This document shows, piece after piece, positions 54,289 through 63,848 of a stretch of DNA of 64,000 nt. Both the position numbers and the translations under genes were made by a program. Source of the DNA: Bacteroidota bacterium (GTDB taxonomy: Bacteria > Bacteroidota > Bacteroidia > Bacteroidales > Tannerellaceae); contig JAEYVY010000007.1 in the NCBI GenBank assembly GCA_023429375.1, forward strand, positions 248,001-312,000, read 5' to 3'. The first letter of the stretch is position 1; every line of letters begins with the position of its first letter. The notes under the pieces were generated by a model, which saw nothing but the letters and a program-made list of their open reading frames with translations, was not told the DNA's origin and did not search any database.

Positions 54289-55506
54289 ATGAAAGAATTT
54301 ATCATATCAGAAGCGCAATCAGAGAAGGCTGTACTCGTGGGGCTTGTTACTCCACAACAGAATGAACAAAGGGTAAAAGAATACCTGGATGAGCTGGCTT
54401 TTCTAGCCGATACAGCAGGTGTGGAAGCGGTAAAACGTTTCCAGCAGAAGCTGGATTATCCTAATCCGGTTACTTTTGTGGGTACAGGAAAATTGCAGGA
54501 GATCAAAGAATATGTGGTCGAACATGAGATCGGAATAGTCATCTTTGATGATGAATTGTCGGCTAAGCAACTTAGAAATATTGAAAAGGAACTTCAAGTC
54601 AAGATTCTAGACAGGACAAACCTTATTTTGGATATCTTCGCTCGTCGGGCACAGACCGCACATGCCAAGACTCAGGTGGAATTGGCGCAGTATAAGTATA
54701 TGTTGCCTCGGCTGACCCGTTTGTGGACTCACCTTGAACGTCAACGAGGAGGTGTGGGAATGCGTGGTCCGGGTGAAACACAGTTGGAGACAGACAAGCG
54801 TATCATTCTGGACAAAATCTCTAAATTGAAGAATGATCTGATTGAAATTGATAAGCAAAAAAGCGTTCAACGTAAGAATCGCGGTAAAATGGTTCGTGTT
54901 GCTTTGGTGGGATATACCAATGTGGGAAAATCAACGCTGATGAACTTGTTGAGTAAAAGTGATGTTTTTGCAGAAAATAAGCTTTTCGCTACGTTGGATA
55001 CGACCGTACGTAAGGTAATAGTTGAAAATCTTCCTTTCTTGCTTTCTGATACCGTAGGGTTTATTCGTAAGTTGCCGACCGAACTTGTCGAATCATTTAA
55101 GTCGACGCTCGATGAGGTTCGCGAAGCAGATTTGCTTGTTCATATAGTAGATGTATCACATCCTACTTTCGAAGACCAAATAGAAGTGGTCAACAAAACG
55201 CTGACCGAGATTGATAAGACGGAGAAACCCATGATCATGGTTTTCAATAAAATCGATGCGTTTACCTATGTTCAGAAAGATGAAGATGATTTGTCTCCTA
55301 TTACGCGTGAAAACATCAATTTGGATGAACTGAAACGCACGTGGATGAGTAAGTATCAAGATAATTGCTTATTTATTTCTGCAAAAGAGAAGACGAATAT
55401 TGAAGCCTTAAAGACATTGTTGTATGAACGTGTAAAAGAAATACACATTACTCGTTTCCCTTATAACGATTTCTTGTTTCAACAATATGATACTGAAGAC
55501 GAATAA
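54289..55506 (+). CDS. hflX: GTPase HflX
   Basis: A 405-residue protein from the ATG at 54289 (MKEFIISEAQSEKAVLVG). The N-terminal HflX domain has TFVGTGKLQEIKEY and GMRGPGETQLETDKR, followed by a TRAFAC GTPase domain with G1 GYTNVGKST, G3 DTVGFIRKLP and G4 NKID. HflX binds 50S ribosomes and rescues stalled or hibernating ribosomes. An in-frame GTG at 54244 is upstream of the -7 box, so the start at 54289 is preferred. It ends in a bidirectional terminator. Confidence 0.93.
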   Translation: MKEFIISEAQSEKAVLVGLVTPQQNEQRVKEYLDELAFLADTAGVEAVKRFQQKLDYPNPVTFVGTGKLQEIKEYVVEHEIGIVIFDDELSAKQLRNIEKELQVKILDRTNLILDIFARRAQTAHAKTQVELAQYKYMLPRLTRLWTHLERQRGGVGMRGPGETQLETDKRIILDKISKLKNDLIEIDKQKSVQRKNRGKMVRVALVGYTNVGKSTLMNLLSKSDVFAENKLFATLDTTVRKVIVENLPFLLSDTVGFIRKLPTELVESFKSTLDEVREADLLVHIVDVSHPTFEDQIEVVNKTLTEIDKTEKPMIMVFNKIDAFTYVQKDEDDLSPITRENINLDELKRTWMSKYQDNCLFISAKEKTNIEALKTLLYERVKEIHITRFPYNDFLFQQYDTEDE

Positions 55507-55521
55507 TTGAATGCTTTACAT

Positions 55522-55566
55522 AAAAAAAGGAGCTCCCAGAATTAGTCCGGAAGCTCCTTTTTTTTT
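55522..55566. terminator. Bidirectional terminator between convergent genes
   Basis: AAAAAAAGGAGCT pairs with AGCTCCTTTTTTT, with nine T on the right. Confidence 0.9.
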
Positions 55567-55590
55567 GTTATGACGGTTAATGTTATTTTT

Positions 55591-57438
55591 TTATTCTTCT
55601 ATTTCAACTAACTTTTCGCCAACAGCAACAATCGTTCCTTCTTTGACGAACCATTGTTTGACTGTCCCACTATATTCAGACATGATATTGTTCTCCATTT
55701 TCATCGCTTCGAGAATAAGAATATCTTGACCTTTTGTAACATGTTCACCAGGCTTAACCAGTAATTTAAAGATGTTTCCAGGCATTGGAGACTCAATAAC
55801 TTGTCCGGTAACAGGGTGTTGCTCTACTTGTTTTACTTCTACCTTCTGTTTTTCTTCTTTACGGCTGCTTTCGTAGCGCAACTTCTTTTGGTTACTCAGA
55901 TAGGTAGTAGCAACAGAGGGGAATAATTCAAGTAACAATACTTCTTTTTCTGTCTCAGCAAGTTTTACGCCACCATATTCTTCCAATACAGGATTGTCCG
56001 GTGTTTTATGCTTAGATGTGTCGTATGGTGTTTCTTCTTTTACCTTAGCAATTTTCAGTCTGAACTCGGGGGAAACCGGGACCGGAGTCTTACCGTATTC
56101 GCCTTTCACTAATGAGACAAACTGATTGGATGTATTGGTATACATTTCTTTTCCATTCTTTAGGTCGAGTGCGCAATTTACTGCTTGTACACCAATAATC
56201 TGGCTTGTAGGCGTCACCAAAGGAGGAAGACCAGCAGCTAAACGAACGGTAGGAATTAGCTTCATCGCGTCTTCCAAAATGTCCATCGCATTTAATTGCT
56301 TAAGTTGAGCTACCATATTTGTGTACATGCCTCCAGGAATTTCGGCCTCCTTGACCAATTCATTTGGTTTTGGGAAGTTGAAGTATTGTTCAATTGCATG
56401 GCAAGCACGTAATAAAGCTTCTTCGTCGTTCTTTCTAACGGCATCAATTGCGTTGTAGAATTCCTTATCTATTTCATCAGGCAGTTGGTCTGTCAACGGA
56501 TTGAATGGATTTGGGAATTGTTTGACCGCATCGTATGCGTCTAATTCCTTGCGGATATTGATGAGTTCGCTATTGATTTTGGCAACAGCTTCCATGTTGA
56601 CATCTAGTTCAATATTCAATTTCTTACAGAATAAGTAGATGAGTTCGATGGCAGGAGCAGCAGGTCCACCCGCAAAATTCCAAATAACGCTATCTACAAT
56701 ATCCACACCATTCATAATGGCTGCCAATACTGCACCTAAACCGTAACCCGGTGTACAATGCGTATGGAAGTCTATCGGCACATTCAAGTGTTGTTTGAAT
56801 AGTTTGATTAGGACTGCGCTACGATTAGGTTGTATCAATCCACTCATATCCTTGATGGTAATCATATCTGCACCCAGACTTTCCATTTCCTTGGCTTTTT
56901 GAAGGAAATAATCGTTTGTGAATACAGCTTTTGGCAGTGGAGCACCTTTTAAACTAGCTTTTAGCCGTTCAACAAAAGTGAAGTGTGGATCAATTGTATA
57001 ACAAACGGCACAATCAGCTATACCTCCATATTGCTTCACGTAACGAATTGTGGATTTTACATTGTTGACATCGTTAAGAGCGTCGAAGATTCGCATAATA
57101 CCTAATCCTGAATCGATTGAGTTTTTGCAAAAACCATCGATGATTTCATCTGGGTAAGGAGCATAGCCAAAGAGGTTACGTCCACGTGAAAGAGCAGTAA
57201 GCTTGGAGACATCTCCAACTACAGCTTTGATTTTTTCTAGCCGATCCCATGGGTTCTCATTGAGATAACGCATAACAGAGTCGGGTACTGCACCTCCCCA
57301 TACTTCCATCGCATAAAAGTTCGCTTCTTTATAGAAAGGTAGAACCCTATCGATCTGTTCCTGAGACATTCTGGTCGCAAATGCTGATTGCTGACCATCT
57401 CTTAATGTCAAATCCCGAATAAGTAGTTTACGTGCCAT
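55591..57438 (-). CDS. Biotin-dependent carboxyltransferase (pyruvate carboxylase subunit B / oxaloacetate decarboxylase alpha)
   Basis: A 615-residue protein. An HMGL-like TIM barrel (IRDLTLRDGQQSAFATRM near residue 7, with HTHCTPG metal ligands) is followed by the conserved carboxyltransferase domain and a C-terminal biotinyl domain whose EAMKMEN holds the biotinylated lysine. It moves CO2 between biotin and pyruvate/oxaloacetate. The biotin carboxylase subunit and membrane decarboxylase subunits are not next to it, so direction, carboxylation or sodium-coupled decarboxylation, cannot be settled. A weak minus-strand box TACCTTTA lies at 57467-57474. Confidence 0.92.
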   Translation of the reverse strand: MARKLLIRDLTLRDGQQSAFATRMSQEQIDRVLPFYKEANFYAMEVWGGAVPDSVMRYLNENPWDRLEKIKAVVGDVSKLTALSRGRNLFGYAPYPDEIIDGFCKNSIDSGLGIMRIFDALNDVNNVKSTIRYVKQYGGIADCAVCYTIDPHFTFVERLKASLKGAPLPKAVFTNDYFLQKAKEMESLGADMITIKDMSGLIQPNRSAVLIKLFKQHLNVPIDFHTHCTPGYGLGAVLAAIMNGVDIVDSVIWNFAGGPAAPAIELIYLFCKKLNIELDVNMEAVAKINSELINIRKELDAYDAVKQFPNPFNPLTDQLPDEIDKEFYNAIDAVRKNDEEALLRACHAIEQYFNFPKPNELVKEAEIPGGMYTNMVAQLKQLNAMDILEDAMKLIPTVRLAAGLPPLVTPTSQIIGVQAVNCALDLKNGKEMYTNTSNQFVSLVKGEYGKTPVPVSPEFRLKIAKVKEETPYDTSKHKTPDNPVLEEYGGVKLAETEKEVLLLELFPSVATTYLSNQKKLRYESSRKEEKQKVEVKQVEQHPVTGQVIESPMPGNIFKLLVKPGEHVTKGQDILILEAMKMENNIMSEYSGTVKQWFVKEGTIVAVGEKLVEIEE

Positions 57439-57921
57439 AACTTTAGATTTTTAAGGATTTATAGAGTAAAGGTATGGTAAAGAATTCAATATTTATAATG
57501 ATAATTTATGGAATGTAAACAGTTTTTAGGGCTCATTTTTTGGCAATTTATTATTTGGCTATTTTTGCTGATTGATAGTTATATATGTCGCACAAATGAT
57601 TAAAAAAATGAGTAAAATAACGCCATTAACTTTAAAAATAAAAGAGTTAAATAATCCTAAATAGAGAAATATTTCTTTATTTGTTATTTTTGACTCTATA
57701 ATTGTAAGGATAAAAATAGAGAATGGATGGTTAGTGGGGAGAAATGAAATAGAAAAGAGTCCGGTAAAATACCGAACTCTTTTAACATTATCTTTTATTA
57801 ATCCGTCCAACGTTTTGGGGTAAGATCAAAAGCTATTTAGGTGATTCTTATATAGTTCATATTAGGTTTTATATCTCTATAAAAGTCTTTAAGAGGGTTG
57901 TTGGATGTCTTAACGAAGGTT
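57439..57921. other. Intergenic region between carboxyltransferase and SpoIID-like genes
   Basis: AT-rich. Holds the carboxyltransferase promoter region and a terminator at 57753-57783 for the SpoIID-like operon. An 83-codon frame at 57559-57810 on the minus strand runs through that terminator and is not called. I see no other feature. Confidence 0.5.
57753..57783 (-). terminator. Terminator of the NamZ-symporter-SpoIID operon
   Basis: AAAAGAGTCCGGTA pairs with TACCGAACTCTTTT around AAA, one mismatch; on the minus strand it ends in a T-run, 140 bases after the operon. Confidence 0.75.
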
Positions 57922-59217
57922 CTAATAAACTCGTTCTATGCTGGCACCAACATAGTAATGAAGAAGAATTTTATCATAAGAATAACCTTGTTCTCCCATT
58001 ACTGCAGCGCCGATTTGACAGAGGCCTACGCCATGTCCCCAGCCTGCACCTTTCAGGATGAACGTATCTCCTTCTTTATGAACCGTAAAGGCAGAACTGT
58101 AAAGATGTGACGTAGATAATGTACGCCTTATCTCTAGTTCTTTGCCAATAATCATTGTCTTTTTAGAACCAACAATCTTTAGCTTAGTTAATCGTCCGGA
58201 TGTGCCTCGTTCGATTGGAATTAATTCCTGTATGGTACCAAAGTCAATACCGGAACGTTGGAAGGCAAGCTCAGACAGTTCTTTTTGATTGTAACGTACC
58301 TCCCAACGGTAAAAGTCGGTTGTTTCCTGATCGTAATTATTTAAAACTTGTCCGAGGATAACTTTATCTGTAGTATTGCAGAATGCTTCAGGTCGTGCTT
58401 CTACCCATTTAACAAATTCTGTTTCTTTAGTCAGATCGGGCACTTCGTGGCTATTGGCCATATCACGAAGTTTCACGAGATAAGGGAAACGTTTGTCCTC
58501 CCAGCAATTCTGAAATTCTTCGACTACACCACCGCAACATTTTGAGAATCGAGCGTCGCAAATCTTACCATCGGACAATAGTACTTGTCCGCGAGTCTCA
58601 TGGATGGCCTGCTTAACGGTATCCAGATTAGCAAAACTACGTGTTATTCCTTGATATCGTTGGCAATGGTCGTCTGCACACACATCGAATAGGGTGTGAT
58701 CTTCTCTGTCATACCACCGGATACGCTCTTCTTCTGTTTCTGTAAAGGTAGAGTAGGTCTCATTAGTTGAAACGAGCTCTTTATTTTTCTCGATTTGTGC
58801 CAGTAGCCAGCTGCGTGAGATCACGGCATGTGCTTTTAATAATTCTAATGAGGCAGTAGCACTCATCTCTGATGAAATGACACTAGTCAGATAGTCTTCG
58901 ACAGGCAAATGATTGATGGCAATCACCTGATCATTATCTACAATCAGTTTTAATGCGCCTTGAAAACGTTGGTCTTCTTTACGCTCCCAATGAAAGTTAA
59001 TACCGATGACAACATCCTTTATTATGAATGATGAATCTTCTTGTTCAGGCTTGAAGAACAGCTCATCGTATAACTCACCATTCCATTCAATTTTGCCGTC
59101 TTTAAGACGGGCAGTCCATTCGCCTGCGGCCGGTTGACCGTTCAATTTATAGTCATTGCCTAAAGAGAAAGAGATCGACTTATCCCATAGGATACCTACA
59201 CTTACAATTGCTTCCAT
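57922..59217 (-). CDS. SpoIID/LytB-domain protein
   Basis: A 431-residue protein without a signal peptide. The SpoIID domain is marked by NHLPVEDYLTSVISSEMSATASLELLKAHAVISRSW near residue 105, with the conserved acidic residue in SEMS, and ends with GWGHGVGLCQIGAAVMGEQGYSYDKILLHYY. SpoIID is a lytic transglycosylase on denuded glycan strands in sporulating Firmicutes; Bacteroidetes relatives occur near cell-wall salvage genes. Absence of a signal peptide is odd for a wall enzyme and suggests cytoplasmic action on imported muropeptides or an unusual export. It lies 13 bases after the symporter gene. Confidence 0.87.
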   Translation of the reverse strand: MEAIVSVGILWDKSISFSLGNDYKLNGQPAAGEWTARLKDGKIEWNGELYDELFFKPEQEDSSFIIKDVVIGINFHWERKEDQRFQGALKLIVDNDQVIAINHLPVEDYLTSVISSEMSATASLELLKAHAVISRSWLLAQIEKNKELVSTNETYSTFTETEEERIRWYDREDHTLFDVCADDHCQRYQGITRSFANLDTVKQAIHETRGQVLLSDGKICDARFSKCCGGVVEEFQNCWEDKRFPYLVKLRDMANSHEVPDLTKETEFVKWVEARPEAFCNTTDKVILGQVLNNYDQETTDFYRWEVRYNQKELSELAFQRSGIDFGTIQELIPIERGTSGRLTKLKIVGSKKTMIIGKELEIRRTLSTSHLYSSAFTVHKEGDTFILKGAGWGHGVGLCQIGAAVMGEQGYSYDKILLHYYVGASIERVY

Positions 59218-59230
59218 ATTATTGATTGTT

Positions 59231-60688
59231 TTATTGTTTTCTTTTAGTTAATAAGAATAAGCCTATAATCGTTAGAAAGGCATTCAGTATTAAACGATCA
59301 TGGCTGAATTCATAACCATTGAACCAGGCTTTTGAATTCGTGTCGATGATGAAACAGAGAATAGGTGATAGAAGTGCCACCCAGGGAACGAAGCGGTCGC
59401 GCACTTGCTTCTTAGTGAATATGCCAAAGACAAACATCCCAAGAATGGGGCCATACGTATAGCTTGCCAGAATATATACGGCATTGATAACCGAAGTATT
59501 GTTTAATAGATTAATAATGATAATCACCAAACCCATCACGACTGCCATACCGAGATGTACGATACGGCGTGTATTGGCTATTTTCGTTTCGCTGTCTTTC
59601 TTGGTGCTCTGCAAAATATCGACGGTAAACGAAGTGGTCAATGCTGTCAGGGCAGAGCCGGCAGCAGCGTAGGCGGCCGAAATAAGGCCAATGATAAACA
59701 GAATGCCAATGATAAGCGGGAAATAGCCTCCGGTAGCAATAAACGGGAATAGATCGTCGGCTTTTGAGGGTATTTGTAAATTGCTTTTTTGTGCATAGGT
59801 ATAGAGCAGCACGCCTAAGACAAGAAAAAGTAGGATGATAAATATTTGTAGGATACCGCTGGTTACCATATTCTTTTGCGCATCTTTAGGATTTTTGCAG
59901 CTTAGGTTTTTCTGCATGAAATCTTGATCCAGTCCTGTTGTGGCAATCACAAGAAATACACCGGCTAAGAATTGCTTTAAAAAGAACTTGCTGTCTTTGA
60001 TGTCGTCAAAAAAGAATGTTTTCGACATATCGCTATCGCGTATAACCGATGTCATTTCCGTAAATGTATAGCCCAGATCGCTGGATATATAGTAGATGCA
60101 TAACCCTACAGAAACAATCAAACAGAAAGTCTTTAATGAATCGGTCCAAATAAGTGACTTGACTCCTCCTTGGTGTGTGTAGAGCCAAACTAGAAATACT
60201 GTGAATATCACGTTTAGGATGAAAGGCGCATTTAACGGATCGAATACCAGTAGCTGCAAGACAAGGCAGACCAGATACAGACGCACGGCTGCACCTAGCA
60301 TCTTTGAAATAAAGAAAAACCAGGCACCCGTACGATAGGACGAAAGGCCGAAGCGATTTTCGAGATATTCGTAAATGGACGTTAAATTCATTTTGTAGAA
60401 CAAAGGAATCAGGACAAAAGCAATGAGGAACTGTCCTACAGCGAATCCAAGAACCATTTGAAGATAAGAGAAAGATTGGGTGGCAACCATTCCCGGTACG
60501 GAAACGAAGGTAACGCCGGATATGGCAGAGGCGATCATCGCAAATGCAACTACATACCAGGACGATTTTCTATTGCCGGTAAAAAAGCCTTGATTGTCTG
60601 CCTTGCGACCGGTAATATACGAGATGCCGAATAGTACGGCAAAATAGGCCGCCATGGTGACTAGAACTAGAACTGGTGTCATCATCAT
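59231..60688 (-). CDS. Sodium:solute symporter family transporter
   Basis: A 485-residue inner-membrane protein with about 13 hydrophobic segments. FFTGNRKSSWYVVAFAMIASAISGVTFVSVPG and GLISAAYAAAGSALTALTTSF are conserved SSS regions lining the sodium sites. SSS proteins use the sodium gradient to import sugars, amino acids or sialic acid. Between namZ and the SpoIID-like gene, import of MurNAc or a related amino sugar is plausible, as in Tannerella MurT, but this is inference. Confidence 0.9.
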   Translation of the reverse strand: MMMTPVLVLVTMAAYFAVLFGISYITGRKADNQGFFTGNRKSSWYVVAFAMIASAISGVTFVSVPGMVATQSFSYLQMVLGFAVGQFLIAFVLIPLFYKMNLTSIYEYLENRFGLSSYRTGAWFFFISKMLGAAVRLYLVCLVLQLLVFDPLNAPFILNVIFTVFLVWLYTHQGGVKSLIWTDSLKTFCLIVSVGLCIYYISSDLGYTFTEMTSVIRDSDMSKTFFFDDIKDSKFFLKQFLAGVFLVIATTGLDQDFMQKNLSCKNPKDAQKNMVTSGILQIFIILLFLVLGVLLYTYAQKSNLQIPSKADDLFPFIATGGYFPLIIGILFIIGLISAAYAAAGSALTALTTSFTVDILQSTKKDSETKIANTRRIVHLGMAVVMGLVIIIINLLNNTSVINAVYILASYTYGPILGMFVFGIFTKKQVRDRFVPWVALLSPILCFIIDTNSKAWFNGYEFSHDRLILNAFLTIIGLFLLTKRKQ

Positions 60689-60707
60689 TTTTTCTTTTTG
60701 TATTTAA

Positions 60708-61877
60708 TTATTCAGCGTAAAGCAAGTAGGGTTTACGTTGTTTCTTGAACCGCTCAACGTCTTCTTTCCACATTTGTTTTATCTCATCTGCTGATTTACC
60801 TTCTTTAATCATTTTCCGAATATAGTCAACTCCCACTAATTTCTCGAAAAATGGTCGGAAGAAATGGTCGTCTAGGTTTAAGTTGTTATAGGCATCGATA
60901 AGATAGGTGAGGTCGAATCCTTTAGCAAAGATTTCTTCGTCCGGAATATTACGAAGATCTACACCCCAGCATAACTTGTTTAACTGTGGAGGATTTTTAG
61001 CTCCTGGCACACTGCGTGGGGTAAATGAAAAATCATATCCTAACATATTGGGATGACCATATACTTGGAAAGGGAATTCTGTACCACGTCCTAAGCTGAC
61101 TGGAGTCGCTTCAAACAGACAGGTGGACGGATAGAGGTAGATAGATTTCATGTTAGGCAGGTTGGGAGAAGGAGGAAGAGGAACTTGATACAAAGTCTGG
61201 TGTGTATAATTCTTACATTTGATTACTGTAACGTCGCACACACGGGATTGTGGAAGCCAACGTTCGCCGTTTGTCATCAAGGCTAATTCTCCGAGAGTCA
61301 TGCCATGAACTACAGGAATTGGAAGCCAGCCCACTCCCGATTTGTGTTTCATATCCAAGATTGGGCCATCTACATAGTGACCATTAGGGTTAGGGCGGTC
61401 TAGGATCAACATCTTTTTATTATACTCGGCACAAGCATCCATCAAGCGGACCATAGTGGCATAATACGTATAAAAACGAAGTCCTACGTCTTGAATATCT
61501 ATAATCATAATATCAAACATGTCCATGGACTCAGGACTTGGTTTCTGGCCTTCGCCTCCGTATAGAGAACGAATAGGTACACCTGTCTTTTTATCTACAG
61601 AACTAGCCACATGTTCGCCGGCATCAGCATCTCCACGGAATCCGTGTTCCGGAGAAAAGATGGCTACAACGTTGAATTTATTTCTCAACAAAAGGTCTAG
61701 CAGATGCTCGTTTCCCACCATACCTGTATGATTGGACATGATGGCTATCCTTTTGTTCTTTAATATGGAGAAATATTCTTTTGTCGATTCGGCACCAACG
61801 ATTACACGATTTTGTTGAGCTGATGCAAAAGAAACAGCCGATAGGAAAATGAAAACAGTTATGAAAAAATGTCTCAT
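60708..61877 (-). CDS. namZ: Exo-beta-N-acetylmuramidase (NamZ, DUF1343)
   Basis: From the ATG at 61877 the product has 389 residues with signal peptide HFFITVFIFLSAVSFASAQ. DUF1343 blocks include IAIMSNHTGMV, IFSPEHGFRGDADAGEHV, DIQDVGLRFYTYYATM and DRPNPNGHYVDGPIL. NamZ removes terminal MurNAc from peptidoglycan fragments in the periplasm, giving MurNAc for recycling (GH171). It is the first gene of the operon with the symporter and SpoIID-like genes and follows susD after an 87-base gap holding a hairpin. Confidence 0.92.
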   Translation of the reverse strand: MRHFFITVFIFLSAVSFASAQQNRVIVGAESTKEYFSILKNKRIAIMSNHTGMVGNEHLLDLLLRNKFNVVAIFSPEHGFRGDADAGEHVASSVDKKTGVPIRSLYGGEGQKPSPESMDMFDIMIIDIQDVGLRFYTYYATMVRLMDACAEYNKKMLILDRPNPNGHYVDGPILDMKHKSGVGWLPIPVVHGMTLGELALMTNGERWLPQSRVCDVTVIKCKNYTHQTLYQVPLPPSPNLPNMKSIYLYPSTCLFEATPVSLGRGTEFPFQVYGHPNMLGYDFSFTPRSVPGAKNPPQLNKLCWGVDLRNIPDEEIFAKGFDLTYLIDAYNNLNLDDHFFRPFFEKLVGVDYIRKMIKEGKSADEIKQMWKEDVERFKKQRKPYLLYAE

Positions 61878-61901
61878 GGTATGAAGGTATTGTGTTTTTA
61901 C

Positions 61902-61938
61902 AAAGTTGCTCCAAATATATTCTATTTGAAGCAACTTT
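61902..61938 (-). promoter_or_regulatory. Hairpin between susD and namZ, with an embedded -7 box
   Basis: AAAGTTGCTCCAAATA pairs with TATTTGAAGCAACTTT (one wobble) around a five-base loop. On the minus strand TATATTTG at 61912-61919 sits in the right arm and lies about 34 bases before the namZ start. It may be a susD terminator, a promoter with operator, or both. Confidence 0.5.
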
Positions 61939-61964
61939 TAATGATTGATTGACTGATTATGAGA

Positions 61965-63836
61965 TTATTCCCAACCAGGATTTTGACTTAGTGAGTATCC
62001 TTTATCAGAATAGGTGTTGATCTCAGTAAGAGGTACGGCACGTAAGTAATTACGTTCAGAGTTAATATCTCCTTTAACGAATGTACGATGTGCAGTCTTG
62101 TCTCCTGTGTAATAATAGAACATGATATAGCCTTCTTTCGTTTCGTCACCGTTCGGGTTGTATAGTCGAACAGCTGATTTGATGCCCGGATAATCTTCTT
62201 TATTGATCCAAGCGCCTAGTACGATGTCAGCAGGTTTGCCTCCTTTTTGTGTGTTCAAATACTCAAATTTGGCCCATCTGTTAAGGTCATCGCTTCTGCG
62301 TCCTTCCATAACAAGTTCGATACGGCGTTCACGGCGTATCTCCCACAATATAGGGGCTACGTCTGTGTCACGCTTTGGATCTTCAATGATTACGCCGTTA
62401 ACGCTAATTTTATTACCAGCCAATTGGATTTCAGGCATTGTTCTGACAACTGCCGGCGATTCACCCCATTTTGTCAGATTTCTTTTTCTGATTTGATTGA
62501 TTGAGACATCCAAATCTGTTTGAGTAAATGCTTCGCCACCAATCAAGGAAACTTCATAACGAGCTTCAACATAGTTTAAAAGAACTTCTGCATAACGAAT
62601 GATAGGAGCATCTGCCGGGCTTAAAAGTCCTGTGATATAAGGTTCGTTGTCTGCCAACCATTTTTCATTGAGGAACTTCTTTGAAACATAACCAGTAGGA
62701 GATGTCGCAGAATGTAAACCCGAGTTCATGATACGCAAAGTATCTACAAAAGAATCATACAAACGAGGGTCGCGATCTTGGAATGAGTTCTGAATACTGG
62801 GGTCCGCTTTGCCTTTGTATAAAGGAGATTGAGAAACAGGCAGACCGTCAAGGCATAGGTAGCTATCAATTAAGTCTTTAGCTACGCCGCCTAACTCTTG
62901 GTCTTCTTTCGCATTGTAAGCCATCAAGGCATTGCAATATAGTCCGGTTACATATTCGCGATAGAAAATGATTTCTTGATTTCCTGCAAGTGATTCACTA
63001 CTGAAAAGAGCGTTATACGTGTTTCCAATTTTGAACTTACCTGATTTAATTACAGCATTAGCTCCTTTTATAGCTCCATCTAAATAACGTTTGATAAGTG
63101 CATTATCTACCGGCTTGCTTGCTGAGCCTACAGAGGTTCCGTGGTATTTCAACCAAGTTCCATGGAATAACATCCAACGAGACATGAAAGCACCTACTAC
63201 ATATTTATTTACTTGTAATGTTCCATCATCTGCCCTTACATTGTCGACTGCAAAGTCAAAGTCTTCAAGGATTTTATCAACAATTTCGGTTCTTGAATCT
63301 CTGTCTTTAAATAGAAGGTCTAATTGATCAGGAGATAGGGCAACATCGTAATAGGGTACTTCTCCATATTCTTTCACCAGCGTGCTGTGCGCTATTGCTC
63401 TGAAGAATCTGGCAATACCAGTCCAATGCAGTTTTGCTGCTTCGTCAATTTTCATGTTTGGAATATTCTCCAGCATGACATTGGCTTTGCGAATCATTTC
63501 ATATTGTTTCTTCCAAATGGTATTGTTATTTGGGGCAGCGGTATTACTTGCCGGAAAATAAAAGCGTTGTGCTCTGTCTGTTCCGGTTGCAGTAGTAAGC
63601 AAGAAGTCATCATTGTATGAATCTCCTGAGAAATAACCACCGAACAAACGGTAATCCTGTGCGTATCCACTAAAATAGGATGAATAAAAATCTTGAGAAT
63701 AAGAGCGTAAGCTTGTCTCATTCACCCAGAAATTATCATTAGTCAATTTGTCTAAAGGTTCCTTGTCTAGATAATCTTCACATCCAAAAAATGAAAAGAT
63801 CGAGAGCAGACCTATATATATTAAATTCTTTTTCAT
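61965..63836 (-). CDS. SusD/RagB-family lipoprotein
   Basis: A 623-residue lipoprotein (IFSFFGC, cysteine near 19) with EDYLDKEPLDKLTNDNFW, the typical SusD N-terminus, TPR-like helices, and the C-terminal IRYAEVLLNYVEARYE and RRERRIELVMEGRRSDDLNRW signature. It would capture ligand for the SusC transporter encoded just upstream on the same strand. Next to a NamZ operon, muropeptides or glycosaminyl fragments are candidate ligands; this is inference from context. Confidence 0.95.
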   Translation of the reverse strand: MKKNLIYIGLLSIFSFFGCEDYLDKEPLDKLTNDNFWVNETSLRSYSQDFYSSYFSGYAQDYRLFGGYFSGDSYNDDFLLTTATGTDRAQRFYFPASNTAAPNNNTIWKKQYEMIRKANVMLENIPNMKIDEAAKLHWTGIARFFRAIAHSTLVKEYGEVPYYDVALSPDQLDLLFKDRDSRTEIVDKILEDFDFAVDNVRADDGTLQVNKYVVGAFMSRWMLFHGTWLKYHGTSVGSASKPVDNALIKRYLDGAIKGANAVIKSGKFKIGNTYNALFSSESLAGNQEIIFYREYVTGLYCNALMAYNAKEDQELGGVAKDLIDSYLCLDGLPVSQSPLYKGKADPSIQNSFQDRDPRLYDSFVDTLRIMNSGLHSATSPTGYVSKKFLNEKWLADNEPYITGLLSPADAPIIRYAEVLLNYVEARYEVSLIGGEAFTQTDLDVSINQIRKRNLTKWGESPAVVRTMPEIQLAGNKISVNGVIIEDPKRDTDVAPILWEIRRERRIELVMEGRRSDDLNRWAKFEYLNTQKGGKPADIVLGAWINKEDYPGIKSAVRLYNPNGDETKEGYIMFYYYTGDKTAHRTFVKGDINSERNYLRAVPLTEINTYSDKGYSLSQNPGWE

Positions 63837-63848
63837 ATTGCGTTGAAA

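Noticed and set aside
57559..57810. An 83-codon hydrophobic open frame on the minus strand
   Set aside because: It runs through the terminator at 57753-57783, has no ribosome-binding site, and its composition is what AT-rich DNA gives by chance.
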